Assembly: GCF_027913215.1 (NCBI RefSeq)
Contig: NZ_CP115784.1
Span: 868,001-932,000, forward strand
Origin: Paracoccus aerodenitrificans
GTDB lineage: Bacteria; Pseudomonadota; Alphaproteobacteria; Rhodobacterales; Rhodobacteraceae
Length of the DNA: 64,000 nt
Direction: 5' to 3'
Below are positions 44,812-56,119 of the stretch, piece after piece (position 1 is the stretch's first letter; each line of letters begins with the position of its first letter). Both the position numbers and the translations under genes were made by a program. A model generated the notes under the pieces. That model was not told the origin of the DNA, searched no databases, and saw only the letters and a list, made by a program, of their open reading frames with translations.

Positions 44812-46391
44812 TGCGCGACTTCGCTCATCTTCTGGAACGTCTCGCATTCACCCCGCAGCGCAATGGCAAGCTGAGGCTGTTATCGCGCTATTTCGGTGCG
44901 ACGGCCGATCCTGAACGTGGGCTGGCGCTTGCCGCACTGACCGGAGATCTGAAACTGCGGGCGGTGACGCCATCCATGCTGCGCGGGCTGGTGACGGAAC
45001 GGGTAGATGAACAGCTTTTCGCCGCAAGCTACGATTTCGTCGGCGATCTGGCGGAAACCATCGCCCTGATCTGGCCCGAGCCGGAAACGCCCCCAAACGA
45101 TTCCGATCTGCCCCTGCCGATGCTGGTCGAGGAACTGCAAATCACGGGCAAGGCCGGGTTGCCTTCGCTGATCGCCTCGCGGCTGGATGCGCTGAACCCC
45201 TCGGGGCGCTATGCTTATCTGAAGCTTGCCACAGGCGGGCTGCGTGTCGGCGTGTCGGCCCGTCTGGCGCGGGCGGCGCTTGCGGAATATGGCGATCTGC
45301 CTCTGGATGGAATTGAGGAAATCTGGCACGGGCTGAAACCGCCTTATCTAGAACTGTTCCAATGGGCAGAAGGCGGGTCAAAGCCCGAAGCCGCCGCACA
45401 TGCTCCGTTCCGCCCGGTGATGCTGTCAACCGCAACCGATCTGGATGCGCTGCAATCTTTGGACCCGGCGGATTTCGCGGCAGAGTGGAAATGGGACGGT
45501 ATCCGCGTGCAGGCGGTCTCGGATCAGGGGACGAGGCGGCTTTACTCCCGGACCGGAGAGGATATCAGCGGGGCGTTTCCCGATCTGCTGGAACGGCTGG
45601 AATTTGACGGTGTGATCGACGGCGAATTGCTGGTCCGGCGCGGCGATGCGGTGGGCAGTTTCGGCGATCTGCAACAGAGGCTGAACCGCAAGACGATCTC
45701 GAAGAAATTGCTGGACAGCCACCCTGCCGGGCTGCGGGCCTATGATCTGCTGATCTGGCAGGGCGAGGATCAGCGGGCGCGGCCTTTCGGCCAGAGGCGC
45801 GAAAGACTGGAACAGGCAGTTGCCGGAATCTCGGATCCGCGCATCGATGCATCGCCCCTGCTTGCCTTCGAAAGCTGGGATCAGCTTGCCGCCTTGCGTG
45901 CCGATCCGCCTGATCCGGTGATCGAGGGCATTATGCTGAAGCGACGTGACAGCCCCTATCTTGCGGGCCGGATCAAGGGGCCGTGGTTCAAATGGAAGCG
46001 CGATCCGATGGTTATCGATGCGGTGCTGATGTATGCCCAAAGGGGCCACGGCAAGCGTTCGGGCTATTATTCGGATTTCACCTTCGGGGTCTGGGACGGG
46101 GCTGAACTGGTGCCTGTCGGTAAGGCCTATTTCGGCTTTACGGATGAGGAGTTGAAGCAACTCGACCGCTTTGTCAGAAACAACACCGTTGATCGTTTCG
46201 GCCCGGTCCGCGCGGTGGCGCAGGAAAAAGTGGTCGAGGTCGCGTTCGAGGGGCTGAACCGCTCGGCCCGGCATAAATCGGGCGTGGCGATGCGGTTTCC
46301 CCGGATCAGCCGCATCCGCGACGACAAGCCCGCCGCCGAGGCCGACCGGATCGAGACGCTCCGCGAGATGCTGCCGCCCTTGCTGACATGA
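44811..46391 (+). CDS. ATP-dependent DNA ligase
   Basis: 526-aa ligase. The adenylation motif is AEWKWDGIRVQAV with the catalytic Lys. Further motifs: SRTGEDISGAFPDLLE, IDGELLV, EGIMLKRRDSPYLAGR and GPWFKWKRDPMVIDAVL. It begins with a helical DNA-binding domain. Not the main NAD-dependent LigA; a repair ligase. Overlaps both neighbours. Confidence 0.95.
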   Translation: MRDFAHLLERLAFTPQRNGKLRLLSRYFGATADPERGLALAALTGDLKLRAVTPSMLRGLVTERVDEQLFAASYDFVGDLAETIALIWPEPETPPNDSDLPLPMLVEELQITGKAGLPSLIASRLDALNPSGRYAYLKLATGGLRVGVSARLARAALAEYGDLPLDGIEEIWHGLKPPYLELFQWAEGGSKPEAAAHAPFRPVMLSTATDLDALQSLDPADFAAEWKWDGIRVQAVSDQGTRRLYSRTGEDISGAFPDLLERLEFDGVIDGELLVRRGDAVGSFGDLQQRLNRKTISKKLLDSHPAGLRAYDLLIWQGEDQRARPFGQRRERLEQAVAGISDPRIDASPLLAFESWDQLAALRADPPDPVIEGIMLKRRDSPYLAGRIKGPWFKWKRDPMVIDAVLMYAQRGHGKRSGYYSDFTFGVWDGAELVPVGKAYFGFTDEELKQLDRFVRNNTVDRFGPVRAVAQEKVVEVAFEGLNRSARHKSGVAMRFPRISRIRDDKPAAEADRIETLREMLPPLLT

Positions 46392-48784
46392 CCCTTCCAG
46401 CCTCGATTACCGACTGGTTCGCCCGTCAGGGCTGGACCCCGCACCCGCATCAGCTTGAGCTTTTCGCGGCGCATGAGGATACGCTGCTGATCGCGCCGAC
46501 AGGGGGCGGCAAGACGCTGGCGGGGTTCCTGCCCACGCTCGCCGATCTGATGGCACATCCGCGCGAGGGGTTGCACACGCTTTATATCTCGCCGCTGAAA
46601 GCGCTGACCCATGATATTGCTCGGAACCTTGCGCGGCCTGTGTCCGGTCTGGGGCTGGATATCCGGATCGAGGACCGCACCGGCGACACAGCCGCCTCGC
46701 GCCGGGCTAGGCAGCGTGTAGACCCGCCGCAGATCCTGCTGACCACGCCGGAAAGCCTTGCGCTGATGCTGTCCTATCCCGAAGCGCTGCGGATTTTCGG
46801 CACCCTTCAGCGGGTGGTGATTGATGAAATCCACGCGCTTGCGGAATCCAAGCGCGGCGATCAACTGATGCTGGGTCTGGCCCGGCTCCGCAGCCTTGCG
46901 CCGCAATTGACCGTCAGTGCTCTTTCGGCGACGGTTGAGGCTCCTCGGGCGCTTGCCGAATATCTGGGCGGCGCGCGCATCGTTCTGGCTGATCCCGGTC
47001 CTCCGCCCGATATCGCCATGCTGCACACCACCCGCCCGCCGCCCTGGTCCGGCGGGGGCGGCGGTTACGCGGCGCGGGATGTCATGGCGGCGATCGAGGA
47101 GGCGCGGCTGACGTTGGTTTTCATCAATACACGGGCGCAGGCGGAATTGTTCTTTCAGTCTCTCTGGGCGGTGAATGACAACAATCTGCCCATCGGCCTG
47201 CATCACGGCAGCCTTGCGCGAGAGGTTCGCGGAAAGGTCGAAGCCGCGATGGCCTCGGGCGCGTTACGGGCGGTGGTGGCGACGGGCAGTCTGGATCTGG
47301 GGATCGACTGGGGCGATGTGGATCTGGTCATACAGGTCGGCGCACCCAAGAACGTCAAGCGTCTGGTGCAGCGGATCGGGCGGGCGAATCATCGCTATAA
47401 CGCGCCCTCGAAAGCCCGGATCGTGCCGGCGAACCGGTTCGAGGTGATCGAATGCGTGGCCGCGCTTCAGGCCGTCGCCGAGGGCGATCTGGACGGAGAG
47501 GGGCGCGGCCCGGTCGGGACATGGGGCGGGCTGGATGTGCTGTGCCAGCAGATCCTGATGACCGCCTGCGCGGGGCCGTTCAGCGCCGAGGCGCTGTTTG
47601 CCGAATTCCGTCGGGCCGGGCCTTATGCCGCGCTCAGCCGGGCGCAATTCGACGATTGCCTGGATTTCGTGGCGACCGGAGGCTATGCGCTGCGGGCCTA
47701 TGATCGCTGGCAGAGGCTGGTCGAGCGCGACGGCACGTGGCAGCTTCGCGATCCCCGCGCGGCACGGATGATCCGCATGAATATCGGCACGATCACCGAT
47801 ACGGAAACCCTGAAGGTGAGGCGTCGCAATGGCGGTGCGCCTCTGGGCGAGATTGAAGAGGATTTTGCCGCCAGCCTCGCTCCGGGCGATACATTCCTGA
47901 TCGGCGGCCAGACCGTTCGCTATGACCGGCTGCGCGAAATGGTGGTTGAGGTCACGCCGCAACCCTCGAAAACCCCTAAAATCGCGGTGTTCAGCGGCAC
48001 CAAGCTGGCCATCTCGACCGAGCTGTCGGCACGGGTGCTGGCGCTGATCGGCGATCCCTCCGCATGGGACGCGCTGCCGGGGCACACGCAGGACTGGCTG
48101 GGATTGCAGCGGGATATCTCGGTCCTGCCTCAGCCCGGCACGCTGACCTGCGAGACCTTCCTGCGGGGCCGCGCCTATTTCTGCGCCTATAGTTTCGCGG
48201 GACGAAATGCGAACCAGACGCTTGGTCTGATCCTCACCCGGCGGATGGAGGAAGCACGGCTTGGCCCGCTTGGTTTTGTCGCCACGGATTATGCGCTGCT
48301 GATCTGGTCGATGGACAAGGTGACCGATCCCGCCCCGTTCTTTGCGCCCGGTGCTCTGCGTGACGGGCTGGAGGAGTGGCTGGGCGAAAATGCGGTGATG
48401 AAACGCAGTTTCCGCAATGTAGCGATGGTCGCGGGGCTGTTGCAGCGCAACCTGCCGGGGCAGCGGAAATCCGGCAGGCAGGCGACGTTTTCCAGCGACA
48501 TCATCTATGACACGCTGCGCCGCCACGATCCCGATCATCTGCTGATGCGGCTGACCCGGATCGAAGCGATGCGCGGCCTTGTCGATTTCGGGCGGGTCGA
48601 GGAAATGCTGTCCTCCCGGCCCCGCATCGTTCACGCGACGCCGCCCCATGTGACGCCTCTGGCCGCGCCGCTTCTGCTGGAGGTTGGCAAGGTTCCGATC
48701 CGTGGTCTGGGTGAGGACCGGTTGCTTGAGGAAGAAGCGGCGCGGATGATGCAGGAAGCCGGGCTGGACGGAGAGGCCGCATGA
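46388..48784 (+). CDS. ligase-associated DEXH-box helicase (Lhr-like)
   Basis: 798-aa superfamily 2 helicase. Walker A TLLIAPTGGGKTLAGFLPTL, DEXH box VVIDEIHALAESKRGDQLML, ATGSLDLGIDWGDVDLVIQV and VQRIGRANHRYN. The C-terminal half is the Lhr winged-helix domain. It is the core of the damage-response operon. ATGA overlaps at both ends. Confidence 0.95.
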   Translation: MTLPASITDWFARQGWTPHPHQLELFAAHEDTLLIAPTGGGKTLAGFLPTLADLMAHPREGLHTLYISPLKALTHDIARNLARPVSGLGLDIRIEDRTGDTAASRRARQRVDPPQILLTTPESLALMLSYPEALRIFGTLQRVVIDEIHALAESKRGDQLMLGLARLRSLAPQLTVSALSATVEAPRALAEYLGGARIVLADPGPPPDIAMLHTTRPPPWSGGGGGYAARDVMAAIEEARLTLVFINTRAQAELFFQSLWAVNDNNLPIGLHHGSLAREVRGKVEAAMASGALRAVVATGSLDLGIDWGDVDLVIQVGAPKNVKRLVQRIGRANHRYNAPSKARIVPANRFEVIECVAALQAVAEGDLDGEGRGPVGTWGGLDVLCQQILMTACAGPFSAEALFAEFRRAGPYAALSRAQFDDCLDFVATGGYALRAYDRWQRLVERDGTWQLRDPRAARMIRMNIGTITDTETLKVRRRNGGAPLGEIEEDFAASLAPGDTFLIGGQTVRYDRLREMVVEVTPQPSKTPKIAVFSGTKLAISTELSARVLALIGDPSAWDALPGHTQDWLGLQRDISVLPQPGTLTCETFLRGRAYFCAYSFAGRNANQTLGLILTRRMEEARLGPLGFVATDYALLIWSMDKVTDPAPFFAPGALRDGLEEWLGENAVMKRSFRNVAMVAGLLQRNLPGQRKSGRQATFSSDIIYDTLRRHDPDHLLMRLTRIEAMRGLVDFGRVEEMLSSRPRIVHATPPHVTPLAAPLLLEVGKVPIRGLGEDRLLEEEAARMMQEAGLDGEAA

Positions 48785-49422
48785 CCGGATACAGGTTCCG
48801 CTTTGCCGGGCAGGATTTCGTGGCGCTTGGGTCGGGCGCATTATACTGGCCGGGGCAGGATATGTTGCTTGCGGCCGATCTGCATCTGGGGAAATCCGAG
48901 CGCATGGCGCGGCGCGGCGGTGCGCTGTTGCCGCCATTCGAGACGCGGGAGACCCTGTCCCGGCTGGCGGCTGAGCTGGACAGGACCCGCCCGGGAAGGC
49001 TCGCCCTGCTTGGCGATATTTATGACGACGATGCCGCCACCGATGCTCTGGACCCTGAGGATCGGGCTGCGTTCGGGCGGCTGACAGGCATGCAGGAGAC
49101 GGTGCTGATCGCGGGCAATCACGACCTTGCCTCTGGTGCCGAAGAGCTGCGCATCGCGGGGCTGACACTGCGCCATATTGCCGGGGACGGCCCGGATATA
49201 TCGGGACATTTTCATCCCAAGGCCCATCTCGCCGGTCGCAGCCGCGCCTGTTTTCTGGTCGGCAGCGATCACCTGATCCTCCCCGCTTTCGGAGCCTATA
49301 CAGGCGGTCTGCGCTGCGACAGCGAGGCTTTGGCGGCGCTTGTTCCGCAGGGCCTGGCGATCCTGACCGGAAAAACGCCGGTGGCGATGCCGGTTTCGAA
49401 CCAGCTTCATGCAGGGCGCTGA
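48781..49422 (+). CDS. pdeM: ligase-associated endonuclease PdeM (metallophosphoesterase)
   Basis: 213-aa calcineurin-like phosphoesterase. Metal motifs are LLAADLHLGKSERMARRG, LLGDIYDDD, LIAGNHDLASG and ISGHFHPKAHL. Last gene of the four-gene repair operon. Confidence 0.93.
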   Translation: MTGYRFRFAGQDFVALGSGALYWPGQDMLLAADLHLGKSERMARRGGALLPPFETRETLSRLAAELDRTRPGRLALLGDIYDDDAATDALDPEDRAAFGRLTGMQETVLIAGNHDLASGAEELRIAGLTLRHIAGDGPDISGHFHPKAHLAGRSRACFLVGSDHLILPAFGAYTGGLRCDSEALAALVPQGLAILTGKTPVAMPVSNQLHAGR

Positions 49423-49429
49423 ATGGAAA

Positions 49430-49452
49430 AGAGCCGGGGTTGGCCCGGCTCT
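49430..49452. terminator. bidirectional terminator between pdeM and ggt
   Basis: AGAGCCGGG, loop GTTGG, CCCGGCTCT, followed by CTCCT on the plus strand and TTTTCC on the minus strand. It stands between two convergent genes and can serve both. Confidence 0.85.
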
Positions 49453-49476
49453 CTCCTGCTGTAACCTGTCAGGCGC

Positions 49477-51219
49477 TCAATAACCGACGGTTCCCGCACC
49501 GGGGCGGCGCGGATCGGATGCGCCCAGAAGATAGCCGCTTTCCGGGTCGCGCATCACCGATTGCGTCGATCCCATGACCTCTTCCAGAGACAGAACATGC
49601 CCCTTGGCCTGAAGCGCACGCTGCGTGTCGATGCTGATGCCGTCCTCGATCCGCAGTTCATCCGGCAGCCACTGGTGATGGATGCGCGGTGCGCTGCTTG
49701 CTTCGGCGACATTCATGCCGTGATCAATCATGTTCATGATGACCTGCAACACGGTGGTGATGATCCGCGCACCGCCCGGCGAGCCGGTGACCAGCCAGAC
49801 CTCTCCATCCTTGTTGACGATGGTCGGCGTCATCGAGGAAAGCGGACGCTTGCCCGGCTCGACTGCATTGGCATCGCCGCCGATCAGCCCATAGGCATTG
49901 GGAACGCCCGGCTTGGCCGAGAAATCGTCCATCTCGTTATTCATCAGCACGCCCGTGCCATCCGCGACCAATCCCGAACCATAGCTGAAATTGATCGTAT
50001 AGGTGTTCGAGACTGCGTTGCCGTCCTTGTCGATAATCGAGAAATGCGTGGTTTCGTTCGATTCATAGGGCGTCAGATCGGCCGGGGCGATCTGCTCGGA
50101 CGGGGTCACGAAGCTTGCGCTGATCTTTTCGCGCATATCTTCGGCGTAGTCCTTGCTGATCAGCTCATCGATGGGGACATCGACGAAATCCGTATCGCCC
50201 AGATATTCCGAGCGGTCGGCATAGGCCAGCTTCATCGCCTCAGCCATCAGATGAATCGTATCGGCGGAATTCGCGCCAAGTGCGCCAATCGGATATCCCT
50301 CAAGCGTGTTCAGGATCTGGATCAGATGCACCCCGCCAGAGGAAGGCGGCGGCATCGACACAATTTCATAGCCGCGATACGTGCCCTTGATGGGCTCACG
50401 CATAACGGCTTTGTAATTTGCCAGATCCTCGACGGTCATATCGCCGCCAGCTTTGGTGACAGAGGCCGCAATCGCTTCGGCAACCTCGCCGCTGTAGAAA
50501 CCGTCCGGCCCCTGCTCGGCGATTTTATTCAGGGTCTCCGCCAGATCGGCCTGCACCAGCGTATCGCCGGGGCGATAAAGCTCTCCGCCCTCCTTATAGA
50601 AAATCGCGGCGGCGGAGGGATAACGGGTCAGCCGTTCTTTCAGCGCCTCAAGGCTGTCGGCGAGATCCGGGGTTACGGTGATCCCCTCTTCTGCCAGCCG
50701 GATCGCGGGGGCGATGACATCGGCCCATTCCATGCTGCCATACTGATCCAGAGCCATTTTCATGCCCGCAACCGTCCCCGGTACACCGGAAGCCGCGCCG
50801 GTGAAGCGAGATTTGTCGCTGTCGGCATTGCCCTCGGCATCGAGGAACATATCGCGTGACGCGCCGGCAGGGGCCATTTCGCGATAATCTATGGCCTGAG
50901 TCTCGCCGGTTTCGGCATCATGGACCAGCATGAATCCGCCACCGCCCAGATTTCCGGCGCGGGGCAGGGTGACCGCCAATGCGAACGCGACGGCGACACC
51001 CGCATCGATCGCATTGCCGCCCTGTGCGAGGATATCGCGACCGATTTCCGCCGCGACCTGTTCCTGTGCGGAGACCATGCCGCTTGTCGCCCAGACCGGA
51101 TGGATGCGGTCCATCCCGGAATAGATCGCCGCTTCCTGAGCCGCAGCGGGCAGCGGGCCAAGCGCCGCCAGAGCCAGTGCCGCCATGCCGTGACGCCGGA
51201 TGGTATCGAGTAATGCCAT
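49477..51219 (-). CDS. ggt: gamma-glutamyltransferase
   Basis: 580-aa periplasmic enzyme that cleaves glutathione and transfers the glutamyl group. It has a signal peptide (MAALALAALGPLPAAAQ) and self-processing into two chains before the catalytic Thr in YESNETTHFSIIDKDGNAVS. Later motifs: GSGLVADGTGVLMNNEMDDF, PLSSMTPTIV and GSPGGARIITTVLQV. Start ATG at 51219 chosen for the signal peptide and an upstream purine-rich stretch. Confidence 0.94.
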   Translation of the reverse strand: MALLDTIRRHGMAALALAALGPLPAAAQEAAIYSGMDRIHPVWATSGMVSAQEQVAAEIGRDILAQGGNAIDAGVAVAFALAVTLPRAGNLGGGGFMLVHDAETGETQAIDYREMAPAGASRDMFLDAEGNADSDKSRFTGAASGVPGTVAGMKMALDQYGSMEWADVIAPAIRLAEEGITVTPDLADSLEALKERLTRYPSAAAIFYKEGGELYRPGDTLVQADLAETLNKIAEQGPDGFYSGEVAEAIAASVTKAGGDMTVEDLANYKAVMREPIKGTYRGYEIVSMPPPSSGGVHLIQILNTLEGYPIGALGANSADTIHLMAEAMKLAYADRSEYLGDTDFVDVPIDELISKDYAEDMREKISASFVTPSEQIAPADLTPYESNETTHFSIIDKDGNAVSNTYTINFSYGSGLVADGTGVLMNNEMDDFSAKPGVPNAYGLIGGDANAVEPGKRPLSSMTPTIVNKDGEVWLVTGSPGGARIITTVLQVIMNMIDHGMNVAEASSAPRIHHQWLPDELRIEDGISIDTQRALQAKGHVLSLEEVMGSTQSVMRDPESGYLLGASDPRRPGAGTVGY

Positions 51220-51411
51220 GTCTCTCCTCCTTCTGTTCCTCGCCAGTCGATGCGCAAAGCGCCGCCGGGTCAACAGGATTTGCACCCTGGGTCGGGATCG
51301 CGCCGGGACGCGCCACATTGCCAGCCAAGCAGATCAGGATCGCGTCATGTTCTTCTTATGAGATTGACCAGGCGGGTGCAGTCATGTCTGTTGATGCAAA
51401 AAGGATAACCC

Positions 51412-51675
51412 ATGCGCCAGATTATACCTGCCACCGCCGTTCTGACTGTCCTTGCCGCCTGCGCTCCGCCCGAGCCGGGATCGGCCCTGCCTTCGCAATG
51501 CGGGCCGGAATATCAGGATATGGTAGGGCGCAATATCGGAGAATTCACCCTGCCGTCCGGTCTGGCCTATCGTGTGCTGCAACCCGGTGCGGTGATGACT
51601 GAGGATATGAACCCGGCGCGGCTGAATATTTTCGTGGATGAAAAGGGCTTTATCCAGCGGGTCACCTGCGGCTGA
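51412..51675 (+). CDS. I78-family peptidase inhibitor lipoprotein
   Basis: 87-aa secreted protein with a lipobox-type signal (AVLTVLAAC), two Cys, and the inhibitor signature DMNPARLNIFVDEKGFIQRV ending CG. I78 proteins inhibit serine proteases. RBS AAGGATAACCC before ATG. Divergent from ggt. Confidence 0.85.
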   Translation: MRQIIPATAVLTVLAACAPPEPGSALPSQCGPEYQDMVGRNIGEFTLPSGLAYRVLQPGAVMTEDMNPARLNIFVDEKGFIQRVTCG

Positions 51676-51684
51676 TCCCGCAAT

Positions 51685-51990
51685 TCAGGGCTGATCCTCC
51701 GGCGGAAACGGGCCGGTGATTTCGGCGGTTCCGGCCTGTTTGTCATAGATGCAGATCATGCGTTCCGGCTGGCCCTCGTCCCGCGTCAGGGTGATCAGCG
51801 CCGCGCCATAGCTTTGCGATCCGAACGGGTTTACCTCAATTCCGGCTGCTGCCGAGGGTTCTGTCTGCGCCAGTTCTTCGGCGCAGACCTGCTTCACATC
51901 CTGCCGGAACTGCTCCCACGCATCGGGCGATGAGGCCTGAGCGGTCAGAGGCGCCATAAGCAGAACCAGACTTCCGAAAATACAACGCAT
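51685..51990 (-). CDS. secreted hypothetical protein
   Basis: 101 aa with a clear signal peptide (MRCIFGSLVLLMAPLTAQAS). The mature part has two Cys (VCAEELAQ, MICIYDKQAG) that could form a disulfide. No named family recognised. Convergent with the I78 gene with a 9-bp gap. Confidence 0.7.
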   Translation of the reverse strand: MRCIFGSLVLLMAPLTAQASSPDAWEQFRQDVKQVCAEELAQTEPSAAAGIEVNPFGSQSYGAALITLTRDEGQPERMICIYDKQAGTAEITGPFPPEDQP

Positions 51991-52091
51991 GATGTTTCCT
52001 TCGACAGAGCACAGCTGGAACGCATGACACTGCATCACGGATGCATCACGTTTCATCCCATCCGCTTTGCCAAAGACATCCGCAAACAGGT

Positions 52092-54278
<2,187 letters not shown>

Positions 54279-54349
54279 GAGTGACTCGCGGCGAAAGTTC
54301 CGGTTGTGTTCACCTAGCAGATCGGGCCCCGCCGCGAAAGTTCAACCCC

Positions 54350-54895
54350 TCACCCGGCAGGAGGTGCGATTACCGCGCAGCCGATCCGGTTTCCGGCATC
54401 GCCGCTTGGCTGCGAGTTGTAATCATCCGCGCCGCTATGGATCATGAACGCCGTCCCGTCCTCATCCTGAATGAGTTCAGGCGTCAGATTTGGCAGGAAA
54501 TAGCTAAGGCTGATGATGCCGTTTTCAGGAACGGTGACATTCGGCATATCGCCCGGATGCGGGCCGGTCGCGGTCATGACGCCGTGATCCTTGCCATCGG
54601 CCAGATGCCCGCCAGCCGAATCGAAGGGCGCTTCACAGAGGCCGGTTTGATGCAGATGCACACCGCGAATGCCGGGCTCGACATCGGTGAACAGGATATT
54701 GATGACACCGAGACCGGATTCGGTGAAAGCCAACTCAACCGAGCCAAGCTGATTGCCCTCGGGGTCCATGATCGTACTGGACATGGCGGGCAGGGATGCG
54801 TCCGAAGCGGCTGCGGTTTCCTGTGCGGAAACCGGCAGAGCACCAAGAAGCGCGGTCGCGGTCAGGGCTGCGAAAAGATCTTTCGTAAAGCGCAT
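54350..54895 (-). CDS. sodC: periplasmic Cu/Zn superoxide dismutase
   Basis: 181-aa enzyme with a signal peptide (LFAALTATALLGALPVSAQ). Copper and zinc ligands are visible: GVHLHQTGLC, SAGGHLADGKDHGV, GPHPGDMPN and MIHSGADDYNSQ. The two Cys for the disulfide are in GLCEAPF and RIGCAVI. ATG at 54895 is used; a TTG two codons earlier is less likely. Confidence 0.93.
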   Translation of the reverse strand: MRFTKDLFAALTATALLGALPVSAQETAAASDASLPAMSSTIMDPEGNQLGSVELAFTESGLGVINILFTDVEPGIRGVHLHQTGLCEAPFDSAGGHLADGKDHGVMTATGPHPGDMPNVTVPENGIISLSYFLPNLTPELIQDEDGTAFMIHSGADDYNSQPSGDAGNRIGCAVIAPPAG

Positions 54896-55064
54896 GGTCA
54901 ATCCTTATCTGATATCAAATCCATGACGAGGATGCGGCGTGAATCGGCATCTCCGCCGTGCTGGTCCAACGTATGTTGCGGTGTATCGTTCCCGGCGTCG
55001 CGGGGCTTGCACGTTGCGCGAGACTATCCGATAAATACCGCGCTCAAAGCCACAGGAATAAGCC

Positions 55065-55376
55065 ATGCGCGTTCGTATCTATCAGCCCGCCCGCAATGCC
55101 ATGCAATCCGGCATGGCGCGAAGCTGTGGCTGGGTGCTGGAATATCCGCAAGCGGATGCACGCGACATCGACCCGCTGATGGGCTGGACCAGTTCGGATG
55201 ATACGCAATCCCAGGTCCGGCTGCGCTTCGCGACCCGCGCAGAGGCAGAGGCCTACGCGAAAGAACACGATCTCGATTACATCGTGACCGAGCCGCATAA
55301 ACGCAGCGCGAATATCCGCCCACGCGGCTATGGCGAAAATTTCGCCAGTGACCGCCGTGCGCCGTGGACGCATTGA
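55065..55376 (+). CDS. NDUFS4-family (18-kDa type) complex I subunit
   Basis: 103 aa. Accessory NADH dehydrogenase subunit (ETC complex I NDUFS4-like) of alphaproteobacteria and mitochondria. Pattern [40 protein letters not shown], then [20 protein letters not shown]. Complete. Confidence 0.93.
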   Translation: MRVRIYQPARNAMQSGMARSCGWVLEYPQADARDIDPLMGWTSSDDTQSQVRLRFATRAEAEAYAKEHDLDYIVTEPHKRSANIRPRGYGENFASDRRAPWTH

Positions 55377-55420
55377 GCCGAACCTTCAGCGATCAGGCTT
55401 CTGACGGGGATAACCGCGCC

Positions 55421-56119
55421 TCAGGCCCGGTCCGGCCAGCTTTCGATTTCGGCGGCTGCGAGTTCCTGCAACTGCCAGATATATTCGTCGTGAATGCCTG
55501 CCGCCCTCAGCCCCTGTGCTGTGCGCAGCAAATATTCCGAACCAGACCCCGCAACACCGTTTGCGCGGGCCAGTCGGATTGCCTGTTCCTCGACCGGCAG
55601 ATCCGCCAGATCGATATCGACCGGATCGGCATAGAAGGTCAGCGCCTCGCTGCGTCCCTGATCGGTCTCAACCTCGATCCAGCGTGCATTCGCAGAAAGC
55701 TCACGGGCGACCAGTTCCCGTTTGAGGATTGAGCGCATCGAATCCCGCTCGGTCCCCGGTTCGATCTCCATGATCAGCCCTTCGCAGCTTCCGCCAGATG
55801 CCAGTGCCAGCATCAGTCCCGGCTGTTCTGGTGTGCCGCGGAAATGGTCCAGTGGGATGCTGAACCGGCGATGCCAGCCAATCGCTGTCGCTCGTCTGCG
55901 GGCGCCGACCGCGAAATCCGGGTTCCAGATCAGAGAGCCATAGGCGAAAATCGGGATCGGGCGGGGGCGGTCGGCCAGCAGATGTTCGGCCAGCCGGTCC
56001 AGATCCTCATCCTCCAGCAGATGCCAGCCGGGCTTATGACGCAGCCCGTCCACTTCACGGGTTGCCCGTCTGACATGATCATCGGAGAGGCGCAGGCTGT
56101 CGGTTGCCGGATCAGACAT
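55421..56119 (-). CDS. ChaC-like gamma-glutamylcyclotransferase
   Basis: 232 aa. Cytoplasmic enzyme of the ChaC type that breaks down glutathione to 5-oxoproline and Cys-Gly. Visible are the substrate loop IFAYGSLIWNPDFA and the sequence LMLALASGGSCEGLIMEIEP with the catalytic Glu region. It overlaps parE by 8 bp and uses ATG at 56119. Confidence 0.88.
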   Translation of the reverse strand: MSDPATDSLRLSDDHVRRATREVDGLRHKPGWHLLEDEDLDRLAEHLLADRPRPIPIFAYGSLIWNPDFAVGARRRATAIGWHRRFSIPLDHFRGTPEQPGLMLALASGGSCEGLIMEIEPGTERDSMRSILKRELVARELSANARWIEVETDQGRSEALTFYADPVDIDLADLPVEEQAIRLARANGVAGSGSEYLLRTAQGLRAAGIHDEYIWQLQELAAAEIESWPDRA